Origin: Paraspadella gotoi
Lineage: Eukaryota > Chaetognatha
Direction: 5' to 3'
DNA: 64,000 bases
Assembly (NCBI GenBank): GCA_051294375.1
Contig: CM119267.1
Span: 7,354,749-7,418,748, forward strand
Part shown: in pieces, positions 22,113 through 35,298 of the stretch
Layout of the letters: every line of letters starts with the position of its first letter
Numbering within the stretch: position 1 is the stretch's first letter
The notes under the pieces: generated by a model
The model's input: the letters and a program-made list of their open reading frames with translations, nothing else
Databases searched by the model: none
What the model was told of the DNA's origin: nothing
Translations under genes and position numbers: made by a program

Positions 22113-23511
22113 GGAATACGACCAAAGTCGAAAAAAGTTATTAAAATTTAGCGGGAAAGTTCCTAGCTCTTTTGGCTCGGCATCAAATCGTAAGACTCCT
22201 AAAATATGAATTTTTGGCAAGATGAAGCTTAATTGTGCGACGACATCATGCGAGGATTACGATACCAAGTCAAAATCAAAAGAAAACACGAATTTGACGT
22301 TTGAATCTCATTTGTCGTTTCAATTTGATTTAGTCAAAGACAAACGCCTTCTGCATCAAGATTTTTTATCTTCTATTCTTTAGTAAAGGGAAATTATTCA
22401 GAAACCATTTTAAGTTTTTTAACAATTCCATCCGTATACGAAATAAATGATGATTTTAAAATGTATGACACATTTAAATAATGATTAATGATAATGGAAT
22501 GAATATGAATAGTGATTTACAATTAACGAATAAACGATAATATAAAATGTCAAGAAAAGAGTAAAAGTTGCTCGATCAGCATCAACTAAACTAAAAAAGA
22601 ATAAACATTTATAGAAAATTTGTGACTAGAAAAAACTTTCACATCCGTCATTTCGTAACGATCTGCCTTCTCTTGATGTTAATTCATAGGAACGCTTCGT
22701 TTTTACCTAAAATGTCATAAGTGAATAGGACCAAGTAAAGCACCTTTATAAAGTTAATAATATAATTCTATATTAAATTTAAAATGAGATATATATTTAA
22801 TATACATAATTTATCACTTATCGTTAAAAGCATTTTAAATATAAAATTATTTCTAACTAATACGTTTACATGAAGTTTTTTAAATTTTTAAGTACAAAAT
22901 TATATTTATTTATAAACTTATCTTTATCATAAATGAAAGCCCCCTAATAAGCTGAGCAAGCCCACATCATGATTTTTTTTATTTACAGAGAATAAAAAAA
23001 TACAAATAAAAGGTAAGAATTAAAAAGTCACAACACAAACAACTAAAACCTAAAATGTGAATTATAAGACGAATTCAGTCTTATGAATAATAATGACAAA
23101 ATGTTTAGTGTTGTTTAAAAGGGTAAATTACCATCCCAAATTTGCCATATTCGTGCAAAAATAATAAAACAAAACAAAACAAAACAAAACAACTTAAGTA
23201 AAAACCCAGCCAAATCAAAAAGAATTGAGAGAATAATATGAGAGTCATAAATTGCACAATTGAGATCAGTAATTATTTGATTCCAAGTCTATCCCACTCT
23301 CCTATTATTCAATGTATTAATTTGGCCTGAGAGAGGGTTGACTCGAGAACAGTGGAACGACAAAGCTAACGTGAAGCAAGGGAGATGAAATTGTGAGGGA
23401 TGGATTCATACGGACACGAAATATGATGAATGGGATAAAATGCGACGTGATTAAAATGATTGATGGAAAAAAAAGGAGAGAAATGTGGTTTGAGTAAATC
23501 TCTTTTTTTCT
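22113..23511. other. AT-rich intergenic stretch
   Basis: This is the longest gene-free gap in the host-gene part of the window (1.4 kb). It holds A/T homopolymers, an AAAAC repeat near 23166-23190 and short AT-rich runs. I see no open frame, RNA gene or convincing regulatory motif. Confidence 0.6.
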
Positions 23512-24457
23512 TTAATTAGATTTTTTCAAAATCATATCCTTGACTTTGGCGACGATTCCGGAAATGTAGGCGTCGACGATTCCGTGTTTCTTTGCGCCAG
23601 GGTAGAGAGCGACTAAAATTCGAAAAAAACATGGCGTCAAATTTAGTCTCATTAATTTTCATTACACGAATAGCGAAATACTCACATCCGAGAACCACGA
23701 GATAAAGAGTGAAATGGTCACCGAAAGTAGATCCGATCCAGGCGGTGAAAAGGAGAACAACGACAGCGAGCACTAAATACATACGCGGCCTGTCGCTTTT
23801 TATTTTGAAAATTCCTAGAGAAAAAAACAAGACGATCGTTAAGTCTTCTTTTAATTCTCGTGATGAGGTTGAATAATCATCCCTTACAGTTGACATCTTT
23901 ACTCTTACAGTTGACATCTTGACATCTTTACTCTTACCGGCCACAAAGGCTTTTGAATCGTTCTTGAAATCCACCATCGTCTCACAGACAACTTGGAAGT
24001 TGTTCTCCTGAAAATATTTGAATTTTATAAATAAAATTCGCATTTAAATAAGTTTGTTGATCCCGACGGATCGTAGGAATTCCAACTCACCTGGGCCGCG
24101 CTCCACTGATCCAATGGAAAAATTTTCGGCGCCAAAAGCGGAAGAGCGGCGTCGCCGAGACTCAGTAGCAGCAAATGCAGTGACAGCGCCGCGAAAAAAG
24201 TTGGATCAATGTACCACCACATAAAAAACTTGTCGAGACAAAAAAAATGGTCTTATTATATATAGTTAACAAGCAGGATGTCGACGAGCAAAGCAACCCA
24301 ACATTTATTTTACCTTGACCGTGACGATGGCAAAGATGATCCATGGGTAGAAATGCTGATCCCAATCGAAGAGGCTCTTCGCCAACACCAGCACCTCCTT
24401 CCATCCTTCCAGTGATCGACGCACAACATCCACCTCAGCGTCCCTTAACAGCGACAT
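23512..24457 (-). CDS. ARL6IP1: ARL6IP1-like ER membrane-shaping protein
   Basis: Five exons: 24314-24457, 24091-24228, 23938-24007, about 23688-23814 and 23512-23612, all in phase. The start MSLLRDAEVDVVRRSLEGWKE is followed by paired hydrophobic hairpins, as in the reticulon-like ARL6IP1 that shapes tubular ER and protects it under stress. Diagnostic matches to the human protein include LGDAALPLLAPKIFPLDQW (human ADYLVPILAPRIFGSNKW), SDRPRMYLVL (human EEKPKMYFMT), AWIGSTF and LYPGAKKHGI. The C terminus KKSN carries a di-lysine ER-retention type signal, as the human KKNE end does. Length near 190 residues is normal. The stop lies 1.4 kb from the WASHC3 start. Confidence 0.9.
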
Positions 24458-24818
24458 CCTTAACTCTTGGGAGTAGGTGCGTTTTGGAATTTTTGGGTAA
24501 TCTTAGTTTAAAATAGAAGCGTTATTTTACTAGTTTTTTAATTGTGCAGTTTGCACACTTCGATATTTCAGAATCGTATATTCCGTCAAAACCTGCGAAG
24601 ACAAAATATGGAAAATCCAAATTTGTAATAAAAACGGGAAAAACGATTTGGTAGTCGCAAGAATAAAAAAAGGCATTGAGTGAAAGTCTTAATGTATATT
24701 GTATAAAATGCGTACGATTGGACGGAGTAAAAAAAAAAACCACCCTAACAAAAAAAAAAAAACCAAAAAAGAATTGGACGGTTTCTAGCGATAAAAGTAA
24801 TTGGCTCCTAGTCAAGAC

Positions 24819-27800
24819 TCAAACGTCGGCGATAAGATTGTCGATAAAGTCCCAATCGATGTATTGACTCTCGTCGTTGGCCGACGATTCCTCTATGGTC
24901 GGTGGACGACTCGGGCCTTTTTTCGGACTCTCCTTCCTCACCTCCGGGATGACCGTGGTCGTTCGCGACCTCGAGTCCGATCTCGGTTCCAACTCGAGAT
25001 GGGATCTCGACTCGAAATCCCTTCGGCCTCCGCGAAGGATTCGCTTGGCTCGAAGATCGAGCGGCGAATCCCCTCCTCCGTCTTCGTCGAGGAAAACCGC
25101 GAAAATCCGCTCCGTTTCCTTCGTCGTCAGTTTTTCGCTTTTCGTCGGCGACGACGACGACGCTTCTCCGGTTTTGACTCGAGCTTTGGAAGCTTTTCGT
25201 TCCGGACTGAAAATGGAGGAAAGAAAATAAAAGAAAGGTCTTTTGATCGAATGATCTTGAAAAAATCTTCAGGAAATGGGCTTCTTTCCGCCTCGCGTCA
25301 TATCAACCTTAATTATGTTGGGAAATATATAAGCAATTAAGCATACCCTCGAATTTTGTTTTCATCTCTCCCGCGGTGTTCATTTGGCGACTTCAAAGCT
25401 AAGCTCGAGGCAACTCTAGCAGAAGGTCGAAGAATTACGGTGCGCGGGGCAGAAGCGGCTATCCGCTTCAAACGCTAAAAAAAAAAGAAACATTATTACC
25501 TATAATATAGGTAATAGGCTATATTTATAGGATGTGCTATAATATAGTATACGATACCATGCTACGTATACAGCGTAACCAACCTCGGTGTAATTCAATG
25601 GTTTGTTTCTCGGTCTCCGCGCCACGATGGGATTTTGAAGGCGCACCAAATCCTCCATTGGCTGGCGACGTCGCGTCGACGGAGTCGGCGGGGTGGGCAG
25701 CGCGAAAGGTGGGAGGACATCTTGTCTCGCCGATGCCCTGCCGCGTCGAGACCCACCCTGACGACGCTGAGGCTGTGGGGGCTGTGGCGGCCGTGAAGAG
25801 CGAGGAATTGACAAAGAACGCGGTCTCGGTTGCCGATTACTGAAAGATACATTTTATACATACATTAAATAACTTACAACAGTTGAGGGGAGAAACCCAC
25901 TTAAGAGTGAGGATTTGGATTTCTACTTATTCTTGGTCTGTCAATAAAGATCTCGCTCTTTATCGAACTCACAAAAAACTATGGCATATAAATAAAAATA
26001 AATAAAAATAAAGATTCACTTACTCTGTTTTCCTCGTCGGCGGTCCGTCCCTCCTTCCTCGACCGAAACGCGTTTCTCTCTTCTGCCGCGCGTCGTCGTC
26101 CATCATCACGCGCATCAAATCCGCGGCGGCTTCGACGCGTCTAGTGAAGGCGTCCTCGTCGATGGCCCGAGTGGCGCTCGGAACCTCCGACGAAGGCCGC
26201 GTCGAGGGAAGAGCGACATCCCCGGCGCCGACCTCGGGTCTTTCCGGACTCGTTCGTCGCGAGTCCAAATCCTCATAAAACCAACGACGATCGAGTTCTG
26301 TCGATCCAGCGACGGAAGCGAAGGGTCGACTCGCAGGCGAGGGCGTCCGCAGCGGCGGAGATGTCTGAAGCGGCGTCGACGAAGGGACCCGAGCGTCTGC
26401 GTCGGCGAAACTTGGCATCGGGGACGAATGGAAAACGGGAACAAAGGCGGTTGAATCGACGGCGGCGATCGACTCTGACTTGACACCAAGATATCCAGGA
26501 CTCTCCCCTCCGGCAGTCCAGGAAGAGGCGACGTCGAAGGTGCGGCCAGCGGAATCGTCTCCCGCGAGGCGGAAAGTCTTGGTCGGAGAAGCGAGGCTCG
26601 AGAACTTCGTCGGCTTAGCACGGATATTTCCCGAATCCCGCGGTGGAGATTCGTATGGAGTCTCCATCGTTGCCAACGTTATATTCACCGCTGGTCTAAA
26701 GTCGCTTTTTTCTTCTGTCATTTTGTGAATGAGACTCAGTATGCCCATTCCAACAGGTGGAGAGGTGTCGCCGATCCCGGGAACGGCGGGGACGGAGGTA
26801 ACTGGCCGCGGTCGTAATTCCAAGGAATGTTCCGTTCGGGGATCAACTTTCAAAAAAGCCCCTCAATTCCTCGATCTGCTTCTCGATGGTTTTGAACTGG
26901 TCCGTGCCAGACTTGAACGGGCCCTCGATAGTGCCGGCACGCCCAATTCCTGGCTCGCACAAAACAGCGTTGATACGCTCTTTCCCCGACGATGCGAAGC
27001 CGGGATCGTGAAGGTTGGGTCGTAATTCGTTAAGGACCTCTTTGCGAATGGTGGAGGAGGCCTCTGCGGTTGAAGGGTGATCTCTCACGGAAATCAAAGT
27101 GACGTCTTTCGGTTTTGGCTCCGAATCTGGACCAGGTCTTGCGACGGAGTCGACGATGCTGACCAGGCAACGAGATTTGTCGTCATCGACCGCAGCGGCT
27201 TCTGCGGTCATCGTCGTCGCCGCCAGCAACAGCGATGCGGGCGTGTATTCCGTTCGAGCAACGACCGGCAACATTTCAAGAGGTCGCGCTTTTGCATTTT
27301 TCTCCAGTAAAATTAGATCGTCAGTTTGTAGCATTTTATGCAGAGTTTTACTCCGACATTCCGTCTGCAATTGTTTGTCTATAATAATAGATTTATTTTC
27401 GCGATTTTTGACGTAATAGTCGAAAGTTTTAACCTTATCAGCAGCCTTCACGGAATTAGCCACGTGACCCATGGCCGCCGATATTCGGAACTGCATTTCC
27501 GCCGTGGTTGCATTATCGTGATTCGGCACAGTGCTTGCGGCCGAATAATTTTTAACGGGCGACGTTTGCGTTTCTGAATTTTTCAGCTTGTGGGAAGATT
27601 TTTCAGGGATATCAGTTTGAAATGTTTTCTCTTCTTGATTTTCATTTTTTGTCTGGAGATTTTTATCAGCCTTTTCCCTTCCAATTTCATCGGTTTGGAG
27701 TATTTTGTCAATCTTGTCACTTTCCTTCAAGGATTCCTTAAAATATCCCATTGCAGCAGCAATTCGAAACTGTAATTCAGCCGCTGTTGTGTCAAAATTA

Positions 27801-30800
27801 GATGGTGGAATTAATAAGCTTTCAACTTCACCACGAGAAGTTTGTGTTTTTGTAGCGGTTGGAGTTTCTGAAGATGTAACTTTTCGAGACGATTCTACAA
27901 CCGCAGAATCAATTGTTTGCGTTTCAGTAGTTTTGCAACGAAATTGCACGGGTTCTTCCGGCAGAATTTTACTCTTGGGCCGTGTATTCTTTTCAGGCAA
28001 ATTAATTGTCAAAAACGGAGTAGGATTGTATGGAATATTATTCGCTGTTCGTTTTCTAGCTTGCATCAAAGCAAATTCTCTCACTTTGTTTGGATTGATA
28101 ACTAAACGCGATTGAACATAAGGTTTTTCTTTTTTTGTATTATTTTTTAATTGTAGAAGTGGGAGTGGTTTTGACTGCGTACTTTTTTCATTAACATTGC
28201 ACGGAATACTTGGTTTTCTGGAAATAGGTGGTAATTTGATGTCGTCCATTTTAAAATCCACATTGAACATATTGAAAAAGGGCATGGAATGCCCGTTTAA
28301 AAGTCGATCATTGTCTCTGCCTCTCACGTGAGGTGTGATTGCTGGTTGAAGTTCAAGCAACGGAAACCCATTAACCTTCATCGTTGGGCTCGGTTTTCGT
28401 GGAGGTAAGTAAATCCCAACGGACTTTTGTGACTCCATAGTTACATGACTTTCAAATGATTTTACTATAGATTCGTCGTGAAAATCAAGCTCCGAAAATG
28501 ATGAAAAAGTTGGCGAGCATTTTGCATCAACATAAGATAATTTTTTTAAACTTGACTCATGATTTTGAGGCTCAAGTTGAACTGTCTTCGTCTCAAATTC
28601 TGTGATTGTAACGACCTCATAATTTAACACAAAACATTTTAAAACGTCTTCAAAAAAAGGTGAAGAACAATCATTTTTAAAGTCATTTTTTGTAGAGTTT
28701 AAGGTTTTTGCTTGAGTCTCTTTAATTATAGTTTTTCCAGTTTTAAATAACACTTTTTTTTTGTTTTTTCTTTTTATTGACACTGAAAAAATGAAAAATT
28801 AGGTCTTAAATATATGCATGTATAGAAAAAGAAAATATACAGACTAAAGAAACTAAAAGCAAAAAGAGAACTACATATAACTATAATTATTTCATTTACC
28901 TGATTCTTTTTTAGGGATAGGAGATATTTCACTTGTAGTTCTCAATTGGATTCTTAGATGTTTTTTTGTCGGTAGATTATTTCGGGAAAATTGAATATTT
29001 GCAAATACCAAAGGCGAAAATATTTTTAATTTTATTGCAAACGTCTTAACGCTTTGGATAAAAACGTCAGTTACGTCAGATAATTTTTGAAGGTAATTCA
29101 AGCTTTGGAGTAGTGAGCATATTCTTTTACTGGGAGATTTTATTCTTTCATGCCCAAGAGTAATTGAATATTCAATTAAAGAATAAAATGCTTTATTATC
29201 TTTAGGGAAAAATTTTAACACAGGAGTTCTTGATGACGAATGTGTTAGAATGTTTTGAGTGAATCTTGATGAAGATTTCGAGCTCATACATGTTACACCA
29301 GATTTTGAATAGAAACTCTTAATATTACCGACTCGGATAAACTCTTTACAAAATTTATTTTTAATAATCGACCGAGTGGTTAAAAAAAAATTTATTTTGT
29401 CCCTAATTGACTGACCTGTATTATTAAATTCATTCTCATAATTATGAGGTTTTAAAAACTCAGAAAATAATATGTTTAAAGTAATTTCTGATTTTTTAAA
29501 TGAGTTTGACATTATATCAAACCATTCAAACAACTGTACGAAAAAATGAGGAAATCTTTCATGGGGATACGCACCAAATGCCGTATTTTGAAACTCCGGA
29601 AAGCGAGGATCAAAAACAAAGTTTTGATACCCACGTACGCTTTTCTTTAACTGCTTCTCCTTTTTAACTTCTGTAGAACAACATTCAAGGAATACTACGT
29701 TCAAGTTTTTATCATCATCATCATCATCAGTATGGTGCGCCTTAACTTTCACAAAGGAACGCCATAGTTTCAAAACCTCTTCCAGTTTTTCTTCTACTGA
29801 TGGTTCTATATCTTCTTGATCGTGAAAAACTTGGGCTAACATAACAGCCGCAGTTTTGTCATTGCCCAATAACTGAATGATTGATAATAAACACAGTTCA
29901 ATCTCTGGCCTCGCTTGAATAAAAATACTAAATGGTAGAAATTGTTGAGCCCACAAAAAAGTCGCCTTTAGCAATTTTCTTTCCGAATTAATATCGATTT
30001 GCCCATGACCAAGTTTTCTTAGACAATAACTGACTTGATCTCTCACGTGAAACAACCAAACAACAGTCAACATTGATCGATACTCGCTAAAAACCATACT
30101 AATTTCACTATTAGACCAAGAAAATTTTGATTTCTCTTTGTCGTGATTAAATTTATCTGCATATGATTCAAGTTTTTTACTTAATTTATTATCAACTATG
30201 AAACACGTTTTCGTAAATTCCTTCATTCCATCTTTAATTGACTGAATTAAAATATGTGTGAGATTCAGACTTTGGAACAAAAAAATTATTAACCTCACAA
30301 TAAATGAAACTATCTTTCTAGTTTTCGCTTCAGCGACAAACAAAGAACTCTCTACTATATTTTCTCCGTCAGTTCCTACTATCTGTGGCATGAATACCGG
30401 CGGAGAAGGGAGATAAAATTCCGGACAGACGAAAGGCTCAATATTTGCTGAGTAAAACAATAAAATTGACGTTAACTTTTTGAAAGTCCATGGCACGATA
30501 GGAACTCGGGCGGATTTTCCAATCAACAACAGCTCCGAAACGCGCTCAAATATTTTTTTCTCGTCTTGCTCACCCCCACTCGATGTTAATAACTCAACTG
30601 ATTGCTTCAAAAGTTTTTTAACGACGTATTTTGATACTTGTAGAGAATAAAAAGAATTGTTTTTAAGAAAGTCTGCTGCAAGCGCCACGCCGAAACTTGT
30701 TTTCCAGTCCCCAAGGCTAAACGCAAAAGCAGAAGCGTGGTCCAGTCTGCCAGTCAACAGAAAAAGATCAAAGACAAGAGTACTGTCACAAACATCGCTT

Positions 30801-33372
30801 TTCTCCAGTTTATGTATGACACAGAAGATATATTTTGCGTCGAATCGAGACGAAGGAAAAAATAATGTCAACTGGTCCGAGTGTTGATCCTGTATATTTG
30901 AGATTAAATTTGCAATAAAGAAGACAACTGTTTTAAACAGACTCAAGTAAAGAGAGAGATTTGGTTCGGAATCTGGACGCCCCTCAGGAAAAATATTGGC
31001 GAACCACGTTTCTATGAGACTGAAGGAAATGGAAAGATCTCGATACCGGAAGCTTACGAGCAGAAAGTTGCGTAGCTTCGCCATTTGAGAGATTAGCTGG
31101 CGAGAGTGACAGCGCTCCAGAGCACAAATCTCCTCTACATCACTAGCTTCGACTTCAATGTCGATTCCTGAGTAAAATTTCTCGAAGAATCTTAAGTTTT
31201 TTACCATTCTCGGTGATTTCACACTCAAAAAAGGATAATACCACTGAATAAAACAGAAACGTGACCTTTGATCTGACCAATCTTTTTGGCGCATTTTTAT
31301 TTTCTTAGCGAATTTCGTGAGACAATTTACGACGTCGCTCGTTAAGAGTTGGGTCGAATAGCGCAAAATTTTTTCGGCTAGTTTGATCTGCAACATTAGG
31401 TGCTCGTCCAAGTTATTCTGATTCTGTTTGATAAAAACTTTGGGCATTTGAGCAACGAGAAACAAAAAGTTCGTCTTTAAATTTCCATTTACGTCGAACA
31501 ATGAAAATTGAAGAATGTCGAAGCAAGCGAGGATAGCATTTGCTCGGGTTTTAAGTAGATGGCGAATCGCTTTAACTGTCCTTCGACACAAAATGTCGGC
31601 CAAGTTCGCCATCTCTCTGGTCCAAGTTTCGTTCGATGGGTAACTAGCCAACAGGCCCCAGGCTGACTTAATCGGACCAAAGACTCGATCTTCCTCCAAA
31701 AATAAGTAGTGCGCCGAAACGTCAACGATCGATTGGCAGAGAGGCGTCGACACCATCGAGGATCGCGCCAAGGAACCCGTCGTCTTCGAAGTCTCGCTTA
31801 ACTCTGATGCGGTAGAGATCTCGTTGGTTTTAACCGAAATCGCTTCAGTCTTATCGTCGGCGCAGAGCTTTTCCACGATATCAAGCATCTCCCGCCGCGA
31901 GTGGGCCAATGCCTCTAACGCCTCTTCACCCTCCGATCCCGCCTTTCGACGGAGCGCCATTTCTTTGACAGCGGCGTCGATCTTTTCTGCCACTAAGGAC
32001 GCCCGGAAAAAAGCGTCACCGCGACAAGGAGCGCCGTGACGCATAAGGACCGTCACCATGTAACCGTCAGAGACGAGAAGCAAAGACGGGTCTCGTGGAT
32101 GTACGCTGACGCAGTATAGTTGGCGTCGAGGTCGGGTCGGGACATGCGATGGGGGGACCTCTTCCCCACGATGATCCTCTTCTTTAACGACAAGGGGATG
32201 TAGGCAAAGAAACGGCGCCGGTCCCAAACCAATCAATTGGCCTTCCGATCGCAGCATCAGCGGCTCCCCTAATGGCGTTAACACAAACAGCGATCCCTGT
32301 CTCGTGAGAACTAAAAGAAGCAGAGAATCCACCGTCCACTTCATATCCGTCGTCCAAAACCAACGATGATTCCATGACATCGGACTAGGCGCCCCGGAGC
32401 CAATCAATCGAGTCTCGACGGCGCCGCGATTCCAAGGACAAGTGAGAAATAAAACGCGATTGGCGTGAGACACCTTCTGGTTCACAGCCAGGGCCAAAAC
32501 TGCGTCAGAAGACGGCGTCGGTGACAACGCCGCCGAGAGGGAACCGGTTTCGTCCGGAAGGACGCCGCCCGGAACGGCGAGTCTCAACTTCAAATGATTC
32601 AATTGCCATTTGGTGTTAAAGTTACAATCGGGATCGGCGCGGGGGAAACACCTGCGGCGTGACAGAGAATCGAGTTTTGACCAAACGAGGGATAAATAAA
32701 CGAACCGCAGATGTTCGTTATCCGCGTAGCACCAAACGCCACGAAAGCCGTAGTCGTCGGCGAATCCTGCATCCACCGCCGTCTCGGGATGCCGATCGAT
32801 CGAGGGCGGGACCGACTCGCCAGTGGAAAGGAACGGGGATTTGACTTTCGTCCATCGCCCGACTCCGTGACTTTCTCTTTCCCAGACAAAAGCGACCGCC
32901 GTGCAAAGGACTACGACTCGATTGACGGAGTCGGCGACGCAAAGGCGATCGCCTCGACAATCGACAATCGACAATCGAGATCGAAATTCGTCCAAACCAG
33001 AAATGAATTGGACAGAATCGTCATCTTTGGTCCATACGAAGAGATCGCCCGAGGTCAAAAGCCCTATCATGTGACGAGCATTTTTTGAGAAACCTGCGAA
33101 GAAAAATAAAAATTGTCTTCATTATTCTCTTTTTTTTTTGACTACTAGTCTCTTCATCATCGCTTACCCAACAACTGCACGTCTTTCATCAAGGGGTCAA
33201 TCTTTCTAATCTTTCTCGTCCTTCCATTCGTCGACAAAATGCCAACTTTCCCGGTTCGAGCGATGACGAGTTCTTCGTCCTTTTTGCCAACCCATCTGAC
33301 GATCGGCCAAGGATTTCGCCTTTGGATGGCAAATGTCGAGACGACATCAAAGTCGGTTACTGGCAAAGACAT
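24819..33372 (-). CDS. CPLANE1: ciliogenesis and planar polarity effector 1 (CPLANE1/C5orf42/JBTS17)
   Basis: A large scaffold of the CPLANE complex at the ciliary base, needed for intraflagellar transport assembly; human loss causes Joubert syndrome. Exon 1 is 33168-33372 (MSLPVTDFDVVSTFAIQRR, then WPIVRWVGKKDEEL, close to human WPRVSWLGKEKEAV). Exon 2, about 28900-33092, is a single 4.2-kb exon with a beta-propeller-like start (LLTSGDLFVWTKD) and helical repeats. Family matches include GDWKTSFGVAL, FYLPSPPVFMPQ and WLFHVRDQVSYC. Exon 3 is about 26850-28790, followed by Ser/Pro-rich exons to about 26020, then about 25560-25842, 25345-25475 and 24819-25207, ending FIDNLIADV. The total is about 2,600 residues (human about 3,200). 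A one-base frame break falls in an A6 run (plus strand 26852-26857), probably an assembly error. The C-terminal exons are assigned by continuity, not similarity. Confidence 0.88.
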
Positions 33373-33522
33373 AATCGGGACTGACCCAACATCGGTTTTA
33401 GCATTGTGGAAAAAGATTGACCGTCATTTTCTATTTTTTTATTTAAATCTAAAAATAATAACAATAAGATCAACAAATAGGACGATTAAACGGGTAGAAT
33501 AGGGTCGTCAAATCCTCCCTTC

Positions 33523-34558
33523 CTATTCCAGTATCATCATTTCGTTGTATCCCTTCGACTTGAACTTTTTCCCCGATCGAGCGGCGCTTCTCTGAACGAG
33601 TGAGTTCCCGTAGATCGTAAAAACGAATCCTGCCAGTTCCAAGCGGAAGACGCAATTGTTTTTAGGAACGACTTTAACGACATCGGACTCCGTCGCCAGT
33701 TTAAACACGTTCCGCGTCTCCTGTACTACGATTCCGACCATCCCCACGAGCGATTTGTTTTTCGACTCGGCCACCGTCACTAACGCTCCGTGAAAATCCG
33801 CCGATTGGATTTGCTTGGGCCATTGCTTCGAATCCCTGGCCGGTCGCGTCCCTGACGGGTCGATATCCAGGAGTCGCATCGCGTACTGTTCCCACAGACG
33901 ATGGAGGCCGAAAAAGTCGGAAAACTTTTGGGATTTGGGGATATCAAAGAGTTTTAACGAACGTTTCTCTTTGGCTGTGAGACTCTTAGATTTCGTGTTG
34001 TAGAGTTTTCGTTTGAAGACTTTACGCTCAGACGCAGAGAACTGAGGAAAGAAGAGGAGAGTCCGGGATAAAAAAGTTTAATAAAATGAAATATGGGAAT
34101 ACGTATGTACGATCTAATACTTAAGGGAGTGGTCTTTTCATACAATTGAAACATTGAAACACTGGGAATGAATAAACGAGGCTGAGAGAGTCTTGATTGA
34201 AAGCTTGCAGGGACCTGCTATGTAATTATCTTGTCAGAGTGATGGAGGCCAAAACCACTAAAGCCTGTCCAAAGTCAAAGACAAGATAGCTTATTTATTA
34301 AATGAATGGATAATTTTTATATTGGTTGTACCAATTTCATTGATATTAAAGACTATCAATTAAAGGTCTGTTTTTGAAAAAAACTTTTCCCACCTGGGTA
34401 TACGAATGTAGATTCTCCTCTATTTCGCGCTTCTTGCTGCTAGAGACTTTTGCCGCCAAAAAAACCGACAAAAAATCGTCCTTCAGCGTTTTTTTTCCGG
34501 CGTCGGCCAAAGAAAACGCCTCTTCCTTCAATGGCTGATAAACGTTTTTAATATCCAT
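33523..34558 (-). CDS. POP4: RNase P/MRP subunit p29 (POP4/RPP29)
   Basis: A protein subunit of RNase P (tRNA 5' processing) and RNase MRP (pre-rRNA processing). Two exons: 34394-34558 (MDIKNVYQPLKEEAFSLADA) and 33523-34041, joined at CCCAG/GTGGGA and CTCAG/TTCTC in phase 0. Conserved blocks are SLKLFDIPK (human ELRLFDIKP), LHRLWEQYAMRLL, QSADFHGALVTV, VGMVGIVVQETRNVFKL (human VGITGILLQETKHIFKI), VVPKNNCVF and RSAARSGKKFKSKG. These form the Sm-like RNA-binding fold. Length near 227 residues is normal. The 352-bp intron carries a dispersed repeat also found in the PLD6 intron. Its stop is 150 bp from the CPLANE1 start. Confidence 0.95.
34171..34340. repeat. dispersed repeat, copy A (POP4 intron)
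   Basis: This 170-bp stretch matches 46038-46223 along its whole length in the same orientation. Shared blocks include GAGAGAGTCTTGAT, GATGGAGGC, CTGTCCAAAG, TTATTAAATGAATGGA versus CATTAAATGAATGGA, and TATTGGTTGTACCA. No open frame. It looks like a SINE- or MITE-sized element, but I see no clear promoter boxes or terminal repeats. Confidence 0.75.
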
Positions 34559-34631
34559 CGCTGTAAAAATATAAAATTGGGTCAAAGCAGTGAAATTATA
34601 TTGTAATAATAACAATAAAAAAAAAATTGGA

Positions 34632-35174
34632 TCAAATTTGAATCCGAGAAATTGTGGTAAAATTCGAGTCCCCATAATCGAAAATCGAATCCAAGTCTTC
34701 GATCGCGTTGTTTTCATCGTCGTTGTCACAGCCGTCGTCCATCGGCGTTGGTTCCGCGTTCCTCGCTTCTCGTCGATGTTCCCAGTAAGACGCGTTTCCG
34801 TTTTGCCTATGAAACTTGGCAGCGGCGACGGCGAAGGACAATCGCGAGGTGGCCGAGGTAGTTAACTTTGACGGCGCCGAAGCCGAAGCGGCGCTCGATC
34901 TCGAAGGGTTTCGCGCCAAAACGCGGGGTAATAGTCGAACTTCCGCGACGGACCGCGTCTTAGAAACTGTTGATTCCTGCTGAACTGATTTCGGGTCATC
35001 GGAACGCACGAGTGAGGTATAAAACGTCGTTGCTTGTGCTTCGGCGGAAGCTGGAGTATCCATAAACGGGGGAATGTACGAGCCATCTGCTTCGGTAGAA
35101 AAATTGCGGCGCAAGCAGTTTGCGCTACGAAATGTTTTCAGATTCGGGGATGGAGACGATGAGCGACGTTTCAT
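34632..35174 (-). CDS. unrecognised 180-residue Ser/Ala-rich protein
   Basis: A single-exon frame from ATG 35174 to the stop at 34632. The N terminus is basic and Ser-rich (MKRRSSSPSPN), the middle is low complexity (SRSSAASASAPSKLTTSATS), and the end is acidic with aromatic residues (DDENNAIEDLDSIFDYGDSN). SYWEHRREAR is the most protein-like segment. No membrane helix or known motif. It sits 74 bp upstream of the POP4 start and 125 bp downstream of the RRP15 stop on the same strand, in the tight array. The position and an uninterrupted frame favour a real gene, but I do not recognise the family. Confidence 0.6.
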   Translation of the reverse strand: MKRRSSSPSPNLKTFRSANCLRRNFSTEADGSYIPPFMDTPASAEAQATTFYTSLVRSDDPKSVQQESTVSKTRSVAEVRLLPRVLARNPSRSSAASASAPSKLTTSATSRLSFAVAAAKFHRQNGNASYWEHRREARNAEPTPMDDGCDNDDENNAIEDLDSIFDYGDSNFTTISRIQI

Positions 35175-35298
35175 TTTTTTTAGTGTATCTCTTTTTCAAG
35201 ACATTTTTCCTCCTTAACGAAAATAAATTAACTAGTAAGTTTCATTATTTCCATATAAAAATCAACAACAAAACTCGAAAAACGGAAACAGGTAAGGA

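Noticed and set aside
24801-25340. Plus-strand Arg/Ser-rich frame of 179 codons
   Set aside because: It is antisense to the last CPLANE1 exons and has no splice or homology support.
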